Source of the DNA: Apteryx mantelli
Lineage: Eukaryota; Chordata; Aves; Apterygiformes; Apterygidae
Length of the DNA: 64,000 nucleotides
Assembly: GCF_036417845.1 (NCBI RefSeq)
Contig: NC_089981.1
Span: 66,987,268 to 67,051,267, forward strand
Reading direction: 5' to 3'
Below are positions 53,611-64,000 of this stretch, one piece after another. The number at the start of each line of letters is the position of its first letter. The stretch's first letter is position 1. Below the pieces are notes generated by a model. It did no database searches and was not told where the DNA came from. It saw only the letters and a list, made by a program, of their open reading frames with translations. The translations under genes were made by a program, and so were the position numbers.

Positions 53611-54070
53611 AGGAATTAGGCAGTATATGCAGAAAAAGAAATAGTTTTACATAGACAAAATTAAACAAACTAGGTAGGGGTATTTCTTTTCTATATCCCA
53701 AGAAGAATCGTGCTTTGGTTTGGAAAGACTGTAACAGGCATGAGGTTATGGAAAAACAACTTCGAGAAAAGGGGAAACTGTTCCTGAAGTACACATGTGA
53801 TTAAGGCATTCACTCTTATGCTTTGTTCCTACTGTTATTATTCAGTATGCTTTGCAAAAAGATATTAATCACAACTGTCAGTTTCCAGAAGGAAAAGAAA
53901 CCGATTATCTTGAACCTCATCAGATCAACTCAAGACTTACTGTTGATAGGTAGTAATGTACTGCAGTACCCATTTTAAGACTAGAAGAACTGTAGAATTA
54001 CAACCCCAGAGAGGCAAAGGTTTGAAAGTGTAATGAAGTTGGACCTTCCATTACATGGAATGCGACTTAC

Positions 54071-54097
54071 TGAACAAGTTGTCTGTATGCAAGCTGG
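54071..54097 (-). CDS. 27-nt in-frame microexon D of the same gene
   Basis: On the minus strand a strong polypyrimidine acceptor (ctcctgtttcttttcaatag-like, ending atag) is followed by 27 nt and then a perfect gtaagt donor. The phase fits: exon C supplies one base, the microexon adds nine codons' worth, and exon E supplies two. The join reads DSG-SSLHTDNLFS-PIENFS with no stop. Because 27 is a multiple of three, skipping it also leaves the frame open (DSGCPIENFS), so it can act as a cassette. The peptide continues the Ser-rich linker just before the membrane segment. Nine residues are too few for homology, so support rests on splice-site quality and phase. Confidence 0.62.
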
Positions 54098-54826
54098 CTA
54101 TATTGAAAAGAAACAGGAGGTGACACCCTTCTGAAGGAAAGTTTTCTGATATTTATTTGCTGATATCTTGTATGCTCAGAAAAAAAAAAAACCTTCAAAA
54201 ACTTTTTTCTAAGGCAGTTGGGGCACTCATGAAAAGGAGTGCCTGCACCAGACAAAGATCTAATATGACTTCTTTTACTGAGCTGTGACTAGCTAGCTGT
54301 ACGAGAGGTCCTGTAAACTTTCATGACCACAAGTTGGATATGCACTAGAGGTTAGAAAGAATAATTGAAAACAACTATTGAAGTATGAAGCAGAATTAGT
54401 GAATTCAACTTACTATTAAAATCTGTTGCATCAACATGAGGCTACCCAGTACAAATGAAAGGCTAGGAAAAATGCTTTGGTGGGGAATATGTCTTTCATC
54501 TCTGAAAAGATAAGGGCCTTATACAGTAAGATTACTCATGCAGACATGCAGAATCCAAATGCAGCCCTTTCCTTTGGTGTAGGTTTGGATGACAAACAAA
54601 ATACATTGTATTTCCCATCTAAAAAACCCAATCAGTGTAATGTAAAAGTACGTCCTACGCAAAGACATCCAGTATCTGAAGCCGAAATACAGCAGGACCT
54701 GTAGGATAATTCTAGCACCTTTTGTAGAAAAACAGAATCCCTCATGCTATTCAAGTAAAACAGCTTTAAAAGAGGAAAAAAGAGGAAATTTTTGTTGTGG
54801 ATTTTTTTCTGTGAAACAATACTTAC
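54098..54826 (-). other. Intron between exons C and D
   Basis: About 730 bp. I see no repeat or further exon. A 75-codon open frame on the + strand (54477-54704) lacks splice support and partly overlaps nothing recognisable. Confidence 0.5.
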
Positions 54827-54935
54827 AACCTGAATCTGAAAGCAGTGAGCTGGACAAAAAGCTGCTTTGAGTTCGCCAACTAGAAGAGGGAGCAGCCACC
54901 TGTATATTAGAAATTTCAGCATCAATTTTCACATC
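54827..54935 (-). CDS. Internal coding exon C: Ser-rich linker of the same gene
   Basis: A 109-nt exon on the minus strand with acceptor gtcacag and a perfect donor gtaagt; it starts in phase 0 and ends in phase 1. It encodes DVKIDAEISNIQVAAPSSSW followed by RTQSSFLSSSLLSDSG and the first base of the next codon. Twelve of 36 residues are Ser, suggesting a flexible, probably phosphorylated linker between the coiled coil and the membrane anchor (inference). A second GT lies three bases upstream (CAG/gttgta), so a tandem-donor variant differing by three bases is possible. Both donors leave phase 1 and both join in frame to exon D or directly to exon E. Confidence 0.78.
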
Positions 54936-55544
54936 CTGTGACAGTCAATGAAAAATATTTTGCATCAGTTTATATCAAACACAGCTATAAATGTTAATAA
55001 AAAAATACAGTAACATACATATTGGTATATGCTGTGATTTCACATAAGCTGGAAAACTCTGATTTCAATTCTCAGAACACAAATATTGCAGTTAGGTTCA
55101 AAATAATTTGCCTATGAATTTCATGCCCATTTCATCACTACAAAATCTTTGCAAAAACTGCTTTCCCTGATGTGCCTTGGGAGCATTGCAAGTTTTTGTC
55201 ACTACAATAAATTGTAAAAATGCTCTTTCCTGTTTGCATCACACCTAGGGTGCAGAACAAAGCATAACGGGAGGGCAGATATCAGTGAATAATGAATTTA
55301 TCACCAGTTAATGATCCACATTAACTTACTGAAGTTCCCTAAGTAAGTAATAGTAAAACTTAAATCCATTTCCCCTCCCACTAAGAAAACTCAAATTTCA
55401 CTGATATTTCATCCCAAAATATCTGAAGTTGCTTTTTATAATTTTTATTTTAACCATTAAATAAAGTCTGAATAATGTTAATATTTACAGCTAGACCTAT
55501 ACAGCAGAGTTTTTTGTTGAACAGTCTATAAGCTAGAAAAAGAA

Positions 55545-55576
55545 AATTTTTTAATTTTTTTAATTTTTTTAATTTA
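55545..55576. repeat. (AATTTTTTT)n A/T tract
   Basis: About three units of AATTTTTTT in the intron between exons B and C. Confidence 0.8.
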
Positions 55577-57964
55577 AGATTTTTTAAAATCACTTTTAAA
55601 AAGCCATTTAAACAAAAATCTCTGTAAATTCTTATTAGCACTGTGGTAAGTGGTCCTCAGTTGCAATACCTTTCAAAATAAGATTAAAAGCTTGGCTTGG
55701 TATCCAAATTACTCAGGTTCTTGAGCTGAGAAGAGGTGATGATGCACAAATGTACCAGTTCCTAAAACACTTCATTTTTCTACAGAATTTTCATCATAAT
55801 TATTGTCAGGGAATTTTCTAAAAACATTTTGCAATTTATTATTCATGCTAGTATTAAGATTTGAAAACCAAACAGTAAATGAAACAAAATCCAACATTAA
55901 ATTAGAGATACAATGAGCTTTTGTCCCATCAATGAAGAGGGATTTACTCCTATTAACACTAATGGGAATTATACATATTAATCCCCTTGTGTGCTGAAGA
56001 GAGACTTATTGTACACAGCACAATAACAACTTAAAAAGAATATAAAAAGTTTTTGTCTTTTCATTCTGCTTCCAGAAAACACTATCCTAGAACAGAGCTT
56101 TTAAACAAGCAATAGTAGATACTTCTATCAGCATCTGTATTACAAAATGGCTTTCTCTTTATGGAAATGTTAACTTACATATTTTACCTTTTCTCATATG
56201 CTTTATTTATGCTTACATGTGTATGTTGTGTTTGACTAGATGGTCAGCTGTTTGTGGCACAGAAACTGTCCTAAAACATTTTAACCCATCTCACATAACC
56301 ATCTATCTTTAGGTTCCACCTAGCTTTCTCCCTTTTATTTTTTTTAGTTGGTATTCTCTATCTTTTTTTAATGATTATATATTTACCTTCTTTTTCCCTA
56401 ATTTCTTCTTTGTCTGCTATCACTCAATACTTTCTTAGTCATAAAATCACTGTTGTTGAACTTGATGGTATTCTACCTACCTCTGGACTCTTTTATTACA
56501 GGAAATTTTACATTTTAACCAATAGAGATAGCAATTATGACTTTTCTTCTTAGCCATAGATATTTTACAGGCATCTGACATGACTACAGAAAAGCGGGAA
56601 GACTGAGTGGGGACAAATGAAATCATAGGAGGGAAGAAAAATAACTGCTTTTAGGGGAACATTTACTTTGTTTACATTTTTGCTCCTTAAAATGAAAACA
56701 GGCTAACATGTGATTAAATAATGAGTGTCTGTGATGAATGTCAGCAAGCAAGCTGAAAGAAGTGTGTTGCTACAGAGGGTAGGGAAGATGATCATAACAG
56801 AGGAGATAGATTAATTCTGTAAGTGATTGTATGTAAAATGGTTAATGTAAAGCTTTTTACAAGAACTCCTCTTTTACAACATGCATTATCTTATCGTCTA
56901 CCAAATATCTGTCTAATGTATATAGCAAAAGCACTATATTGTATATAAATTGTGAATTGAAACTATCAAAAAAAAAGATGTCCTCAAGAATACACTGTTC
57001 CACCATTTAAGTTTATAGACTAACTATTGACAAATAGTAAAAACTAAAAAAAAAAAACAAAAAAAACCCACAATGTATTTGAGTTAGATAAGACAGTTCC
57101 AGAAGAGGGTAAGAAAGGCAAGCATTAAAAACGGATTTCTTAGACTAAGCCGACCTGATCAGTGAAATCAGATTAGCATCCGTCTGTTACTTGTTTTCGA
57201 ACATTCTGTTCTATTTGTAACAGCTGTGACAGGAAAGAGTACTGTATGTCATGCAAAATCCAATTAGGCCTGTCTAAAAGGAAGCCATTAAATGCTCCCT
57301 GTGGTCTAAAGAGAGATAAAATATTGTTCTGGAATCAGCCTTATTCTGGATTCTTAATACAGAACTCATATCATGCAAGTTCAGTGTGCTCAGTCAGCTT
57401 AGGGCAATATTACATTACACTGTCAGCTGAATGCAGTTTTCTTCCACTTAGCTTTTCAATGTTTTCCAGATTTCAACAGCTATTGAATTAGTAACTCTTG
57501 TGTGAAGGCATGAGAAATTTGAAAAATTGAAAATTATCTCTAGCAAAAGACCGAATCTGCCTTGTTTCTTCCTTTCAATCCTTTCTTACAGGAGAACAAC
57601 AGGGGTATCTGAAATAGCTTAGTATCTTCTTACACCAACAACTTACTAAATTAAAGCTGTCTGTCTTTATTTTATCTTTTCTACTTTTTAAAAGCCCCAC
57701 CGGTAAATACAGCAACATTTTACAGGGGGATGACTGCTATGGAGGAGGTGGGGAACACAAACAGTTTAAACTTATTTGATACATGGTTCCTGATCCCAGA
57801 TTTTGAGCTCAACCGCTTACAGACACAGCTGAACAGACATTGCCAATGAATCTTGTTTTGCTTGTGATGGTCAAAAGAAATACTGGCATGATTCTGATCT
57901 TTTATTTCAGTCACTCCCTGGTTCTGTACCACAAGAAATCATTGTAGTCCCTCTGCTGCTGGTC

Positions 57965-58040
57965 AGCTGAGCAACCTTTAGCAAATCATTTCACATCTGT
58001 TTGCCTGAATTTCCTCTATTGTGAAATGGACATGGTACAG
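57965..58040 (+). mobile_element. MIR/CORE-SINE core fragment
   Basis: Reads gagcaacctttagcaaatca, tttcacatctgtttgcctga, atttcctctattgtgaaatg, matching the MIR core (ttgggcaagtcacttaac, tgcctcagtttcctcatctgtaaaatg). Confidence 0.6.
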
Positions 58041-58499
58041 TATCTTTTGTACAGAATGCAAAGATCAACTACTAAAAAAATCCCTATACAAGACAAATTA
58101 ACATTTCTTTATATATATTTCTTTATATATTTATATTCTACATGAAAGGACACAGAAAAAAGTGAACAAACAAATCCATAGTCTTTTTAAACAGTAATTT
58201 GACAAGCAGGGGCACAAGTAAACATTTGAGAGTAGTAAGACACAGTATTGCTTTTCCAGGAAATTTTTAAGATTTTGGAAATCTTTCACAGCACTTTTTA
58301 AGGGAAACAAATTTCTGTCACCAATTTTACACCAGCCATAGAAGCTACATGCAAATGTGCCAGCCTAAGACAGAGAATCATGAACATTGGTGTATGATTT
58401 TAGTCTATATTTGTGCGCTGAGGTAATATTGATTAAATAAGTTGCTGATGATGATTGAAAGTAACCAGGAAAAAAAAAACCTGGAGTATACACATATAC

Positions 58500-58613
58500 C
58501 TTGAACTGTTGGACTCTTTTTTTTGAATCTTCCAGTTGCTGCTGTAGGGAACTCACTATATCTTTATATTTCATACACCGTTCTTCTATCATCTCCCTGC
58601 GGCAATGTGACTC
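58500..58613 (-). CDS. Internal coding exon B: coiled-coil segment of the same gene
   Basis: A 114-nt exon of 38 codons, phase 0 at both ends, with acceptor catttccag and donor AAG/gtatat on the minus strand. It begins ESHCRREMIEERCMKYKDIV and continues SSLQQQLEDSKKRVQQFK. The charge pattern and regular spacing of Ile, Val and Leu are typical of a parallel coiled coil, so this part probably mediates dimerisation or partner binding; that is inference from composition. It joins exon A (ending GGA) and exon C (starting GAT) without frame change. The intron to exon A is about 2.1 kb and the one to exon C about 3.6 kb. The donor has T at +4, weaker than its neighbours, so the exon could be alternatively spliced. 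Confidence 0.8.
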
Positions 58614-60732
58614 CTGGAAATGCATTGAAAGGTCTAAATGATTTTGTAAGGTGAAAAGCAGTTAATAAATGCTGGTTGGCTATTGTAAATACAGGTATCA
58701 CCAAGAATTTTCAATACACCAAGGATGAATTAATTACTAACTTTCAGGGGTAGAAATACAGGGGCCATATGAAAGCATGATGTTCTGTACAGAACAGTAA
58801 TGTTAGAATGAAAACAGGTTAAAATGTGAACAGTCTGATTCATAACTAGATTAATGATTTCTTGTAACTCTTTCCAAAATGCAATTATATCATAGCTTCT
58901 AACAAAGGAATTCTGTAATGGGGAAAAATTACTTACAACTCTTTAGAAAAAGTGCTTGAAGAAAGAACAGTGTTCTAGGCATATGGACTGAACAGTATCT
59001 TCAAATACAAAAATATAATACTTCTCAGATTCACTTGAATGAATACAACTACCACACAACTTGTGAACAACTATCAAACAAAGAATTACTTTCTCTTTCC
59101 TTCTCCCTTCCTATAAATAGTATTGAGGGAATAACTCACTAGCATTGGAAAGCAACAGATAGTTTTGAAAGACTTCATTCATGCATACCACTTGAGACTG
59201 AAATATGTTAGAAACCTATCATAATACCATAGGACTTTGCTGTACACATATTTAGCAAGGTCTATAATACTTTTTCGTTGTATAAGAAAAATATTCTAAT
59301 GGATTATTTCAAATAGAAGATTGATGGAACTTCAAATTGACATCATTCTCACAGCTGAGGTATAAAGGTTAGCTCTCTTGAATAATAAATACATAAATGA
59401 GAAATAAATTTTTTATTAAATAATATACAGTTGTTGGCAGGGACTCATCTTAAGAAATAGTCTTTAAAAAACTGTAAGTGAGAGAGAGGGACAGAGCTCA
59501 AATTAAAACAAAGAATCTGGATTCCAATCTCACTAATACTGGCTAAGTCACAGATAGACGACCTAGCAAATCAGAAAATGACAATGTCATTGCATAGTAG
59601 CTTTAAGCAAGAGAGTGAGAAGGAGATTGTAGAAACCCCACATTTAAGCTTCTGTTTGCCTGCTTTTGCACAGCCTTTAGCAATGTACAAACTAGAACCC
59701 AAATCAAAGGAGTGGCATAATTGTCAGACAATAAAAGGCAAACCTCAACCTCTGTCAAAAAAAAAAAAGCTCTTCTGAGGATACCTGGAATGTGAAATTG
59801 AAGCTATACATTTCACCAATATTTTGCTTTATTAAAAACATTGCAATCAGTAATTTATTTCCTAACTTTACTGATACAACAGAAAGAAAACAGCATAAAA
59901 TGAAGTCTGACTATGTTCCAGTGTGTCTTAACCCATGAGCTTGTGCAAAAACAATTAGAATACATGGTGTTCCAAACAAATACATTTCAAAATGCTTGTG
60001 AACACCTCAGAATGAGAAATTTTTTTTAGAAGATAAAATAGTAATCACTGCACATTTGTTGATCTGTGATTTGATTCTGATTTAAAATTTATATTGTGCT
60101 ATAAGGATACAAATTCTCTTTTAGTAAGCCACTAACTTCATGCGTGGAAAGTAATGATAATACAGTGGTCTAGCCATTTAGCCATACAAGATTCAATTTA
60201 GGATTTATCATTCCTGACAGTATCCCTGTGTCCCGCTGTGTCAGAACAAACATATCTTGATTTGATAGTGATACTGAGACCAAGAAGTGACAATTGCTGG
60301 CATTATGTTAAGAAAAAAAGCCTGTGAAGATGTAAAGCTCAACTATTTTCACTTATTACTTAAAATATTTAAATAATTGGGATAATATTTTTATCACAGT
60401 ATTTTTAATTATTAACAACTAATACCAGAATTCAGCGCTTAACACAAATATTCTGAGCCAATCATTAGGACTTTAGCTATTATAATCAGTTATCAATATT
60501 TGCTTACATTATAAACACCTCAGCAGTCTTAGGTTACTAATTAGGAACAAATTAATGACCTCAACAAAACCATATATGATAAAAATGGATTACTGTACAT
60601 TTCTGTCTATTTAATATGTACCTATTTAATTTTATGCATGTTATTAGAGGATCTCTATATACATATTGGGAGGACATTAATTGACCTAAATAATTTAGAA
60701 CTACTGAAAGAGTCAAGTCACATCTTTCTTAC
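58614..60732 (-). other. Intron between exons A and B
   Basis: About 2.1 kb, AT-rich. No convincing exon. A segment near 58938-58955 with plausible splice sites (CACTTTTTCTAAAGAGTT) has an in-frame TAA and was discarded. A weak MIR-like motif near 59515-59550 is too short to call. Confidence 0.5.
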
Positions 60733-60810
60733 TCCAAAATCTTTGAAATCTTCTAACAGGCTCAGTTTCTCAGGAACAGACTCCAGGTGGTCTAAAGCTA
60801 CTCGAGTACT
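60733..60810 (-). CDS. Internal coding exon A of an unnamed coiled-coil, tail-anchored protein gene
   Basis: Most upstream exon that I can support for the minus-strand gene; earlier exons must lie beyond the right edge. The minus strand reads ctttag, then 78 nt, then gtaaga, so both splice sites fit consensus and the exon is 26 codons, phase 0 at both ends. It encodes STRVALDHLESVPEKLSLLE followed by DFKDFG: acidic, Leu-rich and helix-prone, with no stop. The acceptor has a second AG two bases on (ttagag), but only the first keeps phase with exon B. I have a vague impression of similarity to vertebrate centrosomal coiled-coil proteins, too weak to name. Confidence comes from the joint fit with the downstream exons, not from homology. 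Confidence 0.72.
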
Positions 60811-60921
60811 CTAAAGAACGGAACACAGGATACAATACAAAGAATTAATCAAAGCTTTCAGCCTTTCATTTAATTCAAACACTAAAAAAGCATTACATTG
60901 ATGGGAAAAGGTAACACATTG

Positions 60922-60941
60922 GTTACCTGTAAACAGGTAAC
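60922..60941. repeat. 9-bp palindrome, 2-nt spacer
   Basis: GTTACCTGT, AA, ACAGGTAAC, immediately followed by a further CAGGT. Confidence 0.9.
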
Positions 60942-62259
60942 AGGTCAAGACATTGGCTGTTAACAGAAAAATAAGGACAAAAATAAAATCACAGCACATT
61001 TCCTTAATCTGAGTCTCCATGAATCAGATTTTCTTGTATTGCACTTCAGCAAGCAAAGTGTCTATAGCAAAAATATAAATCTGCACGCACAATGTTTATA
61101 CCTTTGTAGTTAAGCACATAGTAAAACCAAAGCCATTTTTTGTAAATAGAAAGATACACAGTTATTACTTAGCTAAGTACACAAAACTCAAATTTTGTAT
61201 TTTCAGTTTAGACTGATATTATGTACTGCTGAAAGATGAATTATCACTTTAGAGAGAGTTGGGCTTGGACTCAGTAACAAAATATGGGCATTTCACCTTC
61301 ACACCAGGACTCAAAAATCCAGCCAGCAGCAAGATGCAAAGAACTGGAAAAAAATGAGCAGCATGTTTTGGTTCCTGTGCACAGGCAGAGTTGGTTGTTT
61401 ATAAATAAAGAGTATTCACAACACATTAGTCAGATTTCTCGGGAGCTTCTCAAAGGCTGCCCTTTTATTATTTGCTGAAAAGCAGGTAGAAACAATACTG
61501 TTTGTACTTTATTAACAATAGGCTATATTTCCTCCAGGATTCTATAAATTACACTTCTTTGGATAAGGTTCTGTTAACCTGGTATGGTTATCTACCCATA
61601 TCTGGCTTCATCAACCGTATTACTGCCTGGGGACTTTAAAACAAAAATTTATTCACCAGACAAAATTAATCAATCCTAAAGTCAAAAATAGTTATGCTCT
61701 AAAGTCTGTGCAAGCTAGGTTAACTTGCCCTTAACTACAAAAGCTTTGTTGCTAGTCTTGGAACGTCCCAATCATCAAACCAAGAGGAAAAACACCTTGT
61801 TTAGATCCTAGGCTTCAGACTTGAAAAGAGTAACACTTTGAATTATACCAGGATAAGCAAAATCAGCGCAGACCTCTGAGCACAGGTACAGTCTACCCCA
61901 AAAAGCTGTGTTCCTTATCACTTAAATCTGCATGGCAATCTTCAAGAGCCATACGATGATGCAAGACTGTATGAATGTACTATGCTGGGTATAACAACCC
62001 ATTAAACATCAGCAGTACTAACAAACAACAAAAATACTTTGTCATAGATACTTTAGAAACTCTCTATAGCTTTCACTGTTACAAAAAATATTTATATCTG
62101 TGTAAGCTAATTTTTAGAGAAGAATATTATTCTGTAAAAGCAGGGTTCTTAGGTATATTTATTACTTAAGACTCAATCACATAACAATTAATTTAAAAAA
62201 ACTGAAATGAGAGAAAAGCAATGAAATGAACACTTGTGAGCAGGCAAGTTCGGAAACTA

Positions 62260-62415
62260 CATTAACATTGTTAATATCAATATTTTCATTAATATTACTG
62301 CTAATAAATTATTAACACAATGCATATTGATAGACGTAATATAAATTGTTAATACTAATATACAAAAGCATACTATATTAGGTATTAAGAATATTGTTAG
62401 TATTAATATTTATAT
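62260..62415. repeat. AT-rich island with repeated AATATT/TTAATA palindromes
   Basis: Dense short palindromes (TTAATATC, CATTAATATTA, TATTAATATTTATA) with almost no G or C for about 150 bp. A similar smaller island lies at 49511-49577. Confidence 0.7.
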
Positions 62416-62599
62416 TGTGACCATGACTACCTAGTGACCACAGACCTTTTTTAACTATGTCTTTTTAAGTACATAAACAAGCAGTCACAAGCACACCAAT
62501 CTAAGCAAGCCATTGCTCCAAAGAACTTAAATAATATTTCATAGAACTATAATGCAATATGTGAAGAACTTTTGTGAGATCTTTTGTTTTGAACCCACC

Positions 62600-62965
62600 A
62601 TTTGGCAGCTCTTTCATTCTCATACTGCAAGAGATAGTGAACAACCAATCCCTATTGATCTTCTTTATGCCACTGATCATTTTACAGACTTTTCACATTT
62701 TCCCCACTCATAATCCTTTCCAGGCTGAACAGTCTACTTAGGTGCTCCTCACATAGAGGAAATTTCATGCCTTTGATCATTCTTAAGTCTTGTGGACCTT
62801 CTCTAGTTCTACTATATCTTTTTGAACATGAAGAGGAAGAGTGAGGAACAGAGAATCAGAACTGAACAGAGTAATCTAAGTGCAGATACGCCATCAATCT
62901 GGAAGCAATAATGTTGTCTCTCTTATTGCCTGCTTCTTTCCTAACAGTTCCTAACATTCAGTTTT
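62600..62965 (-). mobile_element. CR1 LINE fragment, minus orientation
   Basis: The + strand is the reverse complement of the CR1 ORF2 C-terminal region. Blocks: ccaggctgaacagtctactt, ggtgctcctcacatagagga, gcctttgatcattcttaagt, ccttctctagttctactata, tctttttgaacatg, agaactgaacagagtaatct, and cctaacagttcctaacattc. It is decayed, with several substitutions per block. Confidence 0.8.
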
Positions 62966-64000
62966 TCAGATTGTAATAAACATGTTTTCCATAATAAATG
63001 CAGGTCAAGTCTCAAACATTGGGATTCATTTGTATCTCACAAGATTGGACCTATGAGCCTTATTTAGTCCCAATAAACTGAATTAGCTAGTGGGCATGAG
63101 ACAGTGATTTTTCTTTTTCTGTACTTATTTAATTTAACTAGAAAAAATGGTACTGGCAGTTAAGATGGTGATATATTACAACCTACTTCTGTAAAACAGT
63201 CTCCTGGATATTTGCACTCTTTTTCCTTCTGAGACTGATGGGCTTCAAACCATATCTCTTATCTTGTAGGAAACAGGTTTTGTCCTTAGACTGTATGCTT
63301 AGCTAAGAAAGGACTTTCTCATCCCGCTGTTCAAACCTGCAGTAGGAACGCAAGACTCATTAGGAGCAAAAACAAGAAATATACAAACACACACGACTCT
63401 AGAGTGGTTATTGTACTTAGGAAGAAGATAAGTCCTGAATATTGTCCTTTCTTCTAGGATAACTGCTACTCTTCACACAGGGTGGAAGAGAACAAGAATA
63501 CATTCAAGTCAGAAGAGCTAGAACAGTGAGAACTCTATAATCACAGGGTAGAGGAAATAATTCTAGGAGAGGGTTGGATGAATTACTACTTCAAGAAGAA
63601 TAAGAAGAGTAAGTAGAGAGCCTACACAATGGGGTAAAAGGAATGATCAGCAAAGAAGGATATTTTAGAAATCAAGAAGCACAGGAAGAACTGTCAAAAG
63701 TAAAGTAGGGTAAAACAAAGATTTTTTAGCCAAAAATAAAAATGAGAAAGGAAAACAAGGTGGAGATAATCTAGGTATAAACCTAAAATAAAATTAAAAG
63801 AAAAGCTAAGGTGTTCAAGTATTAATTTTGCTAGATTTAAGCAGTTTAATTTTAAAAATTGTATGGGAATTATATAAGACTGGGGAAAACTGCCGGAAGA
63901 TAAGTGAGCCTCTTTCCAAAATGGGCAGCACAGAGGACACCCAATATGAAAAAAGTGCTTAACTGCAAGGTTGACAACTGACCATAACAAATCCTGAAAA

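Larger units (their letters stand above)
48603..54070 (-). other. Intron between exons D and E
   Basis: About 5.5 kb of AT-rich sequence. It contains a MIR copy, a (CA)13 tract, a CR1 fragment with an internal duplication, an AT-rich palindromic island (49511-49577) and a perfect 11-bp hairpin (49880-49905). A 12-nt segment at 52318-52329 with good splice sites would introduce a stop in this frame. An open frame near 50679-50963 on the + strand has no recognisable protein character. Confidence 0.55.
54936..58499 (-). other. Intron between exons B and C
   Basis: About 3.6 kb, AT-rich, with an A/T-tract repeat near 55545 and a MIR copy near 58.0 kb. A possible 9-nt in-frame microexon (55330-55338) is reported under findings; otherwise nothing coding is seen. 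Confidence 0.5.
60811..64000 (-). other. Intron upstream of exon A, running off the window
   Basis: No further coding exon found to the window edge. It contains a 9-bp palindrome (60922-60941), an AT-rich island (62260-62415) and a CR1 fragment (62600-62965). The gene's 5' portion must lie beyond 64000. Confidence 0.45.

Noticed and set aside
58938..58955. 18-nt minus-strand segment with a pyrimidine-rich acceptor and gtaagt donor between exons A and B
   Set aside because: Contains an in-frame TAA in the only compatible phase.
60733..60810. Naming the gene after a centrosomal or M-phase phosphoprotein because of the LESVPEKLSLLEDF segment
   Set aside because: The resemblance came from uncertain memory, and those proteins are not known to end in a membrane anchor, so no symbol was assigned.

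Overview
This is nuclear DNA from a non-mammalian amniote, most likely a bird, with turtle or crocodilian also possible. The recognisable interspersed repeats are decayed CR1 LINEs and old MIR/CORE-SINE copies. I see no Alu, B1/B2 or young L1. The sequence is AT-rich, poor in CpG, almost gene-free and has spliceosomal introns. No operons, rRNA, tRNA or CRISPR arrays were seen.

Layout. From 1 to about 48.3 kb the window is non-coding as far as I can support. It holds scattered MIR copies (2.4, 6.8, 14.8 and 32.3 kb), a possible hAT terminus (13.9 kb), three same-strand CR1 pieces (15.1-17.4, 17.9-18.2 and 21.3-23.75 kb), a degenerate tandem repeat (32.7-32.97 kb), simple repeats and several perfect short hairpins. 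A weak candidate promoter/first exon lies on the + strand near 31.1 kb.

From about 48.3 to 60.8 kb lies the 3' end of one protein-coding gene on the minus strand. I reconstructed it from five phase-compatible exons (60733-60810, 58500-58613, 54827-54935, 54071-54097, 48433-48602). Its 5' part must lie beyond position 64000. Together they encode the last ~165 residues of a protein: a helical/coiled-coil stretch, a Ser-rich linker partly carried by a 27-nt in-frame microexon, then a ~26-residue membrane segment and a short basic tail. This is the architecture of a tail-anchored (type IV) membrane protein. A close AATAAA with a GU-rich downstream element suggests a very short 3' UTR. I could not name the gene, so no symbol is given.

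From 60.8 kb to the end is intron, with an AT-rich palindromic island (62.3 kb) and a minus-strand CR1 fragment (62.6-62.97 kb). The long apparent reading frames elsewhere, up to 169 codons, do not look like protein and are not annotated.
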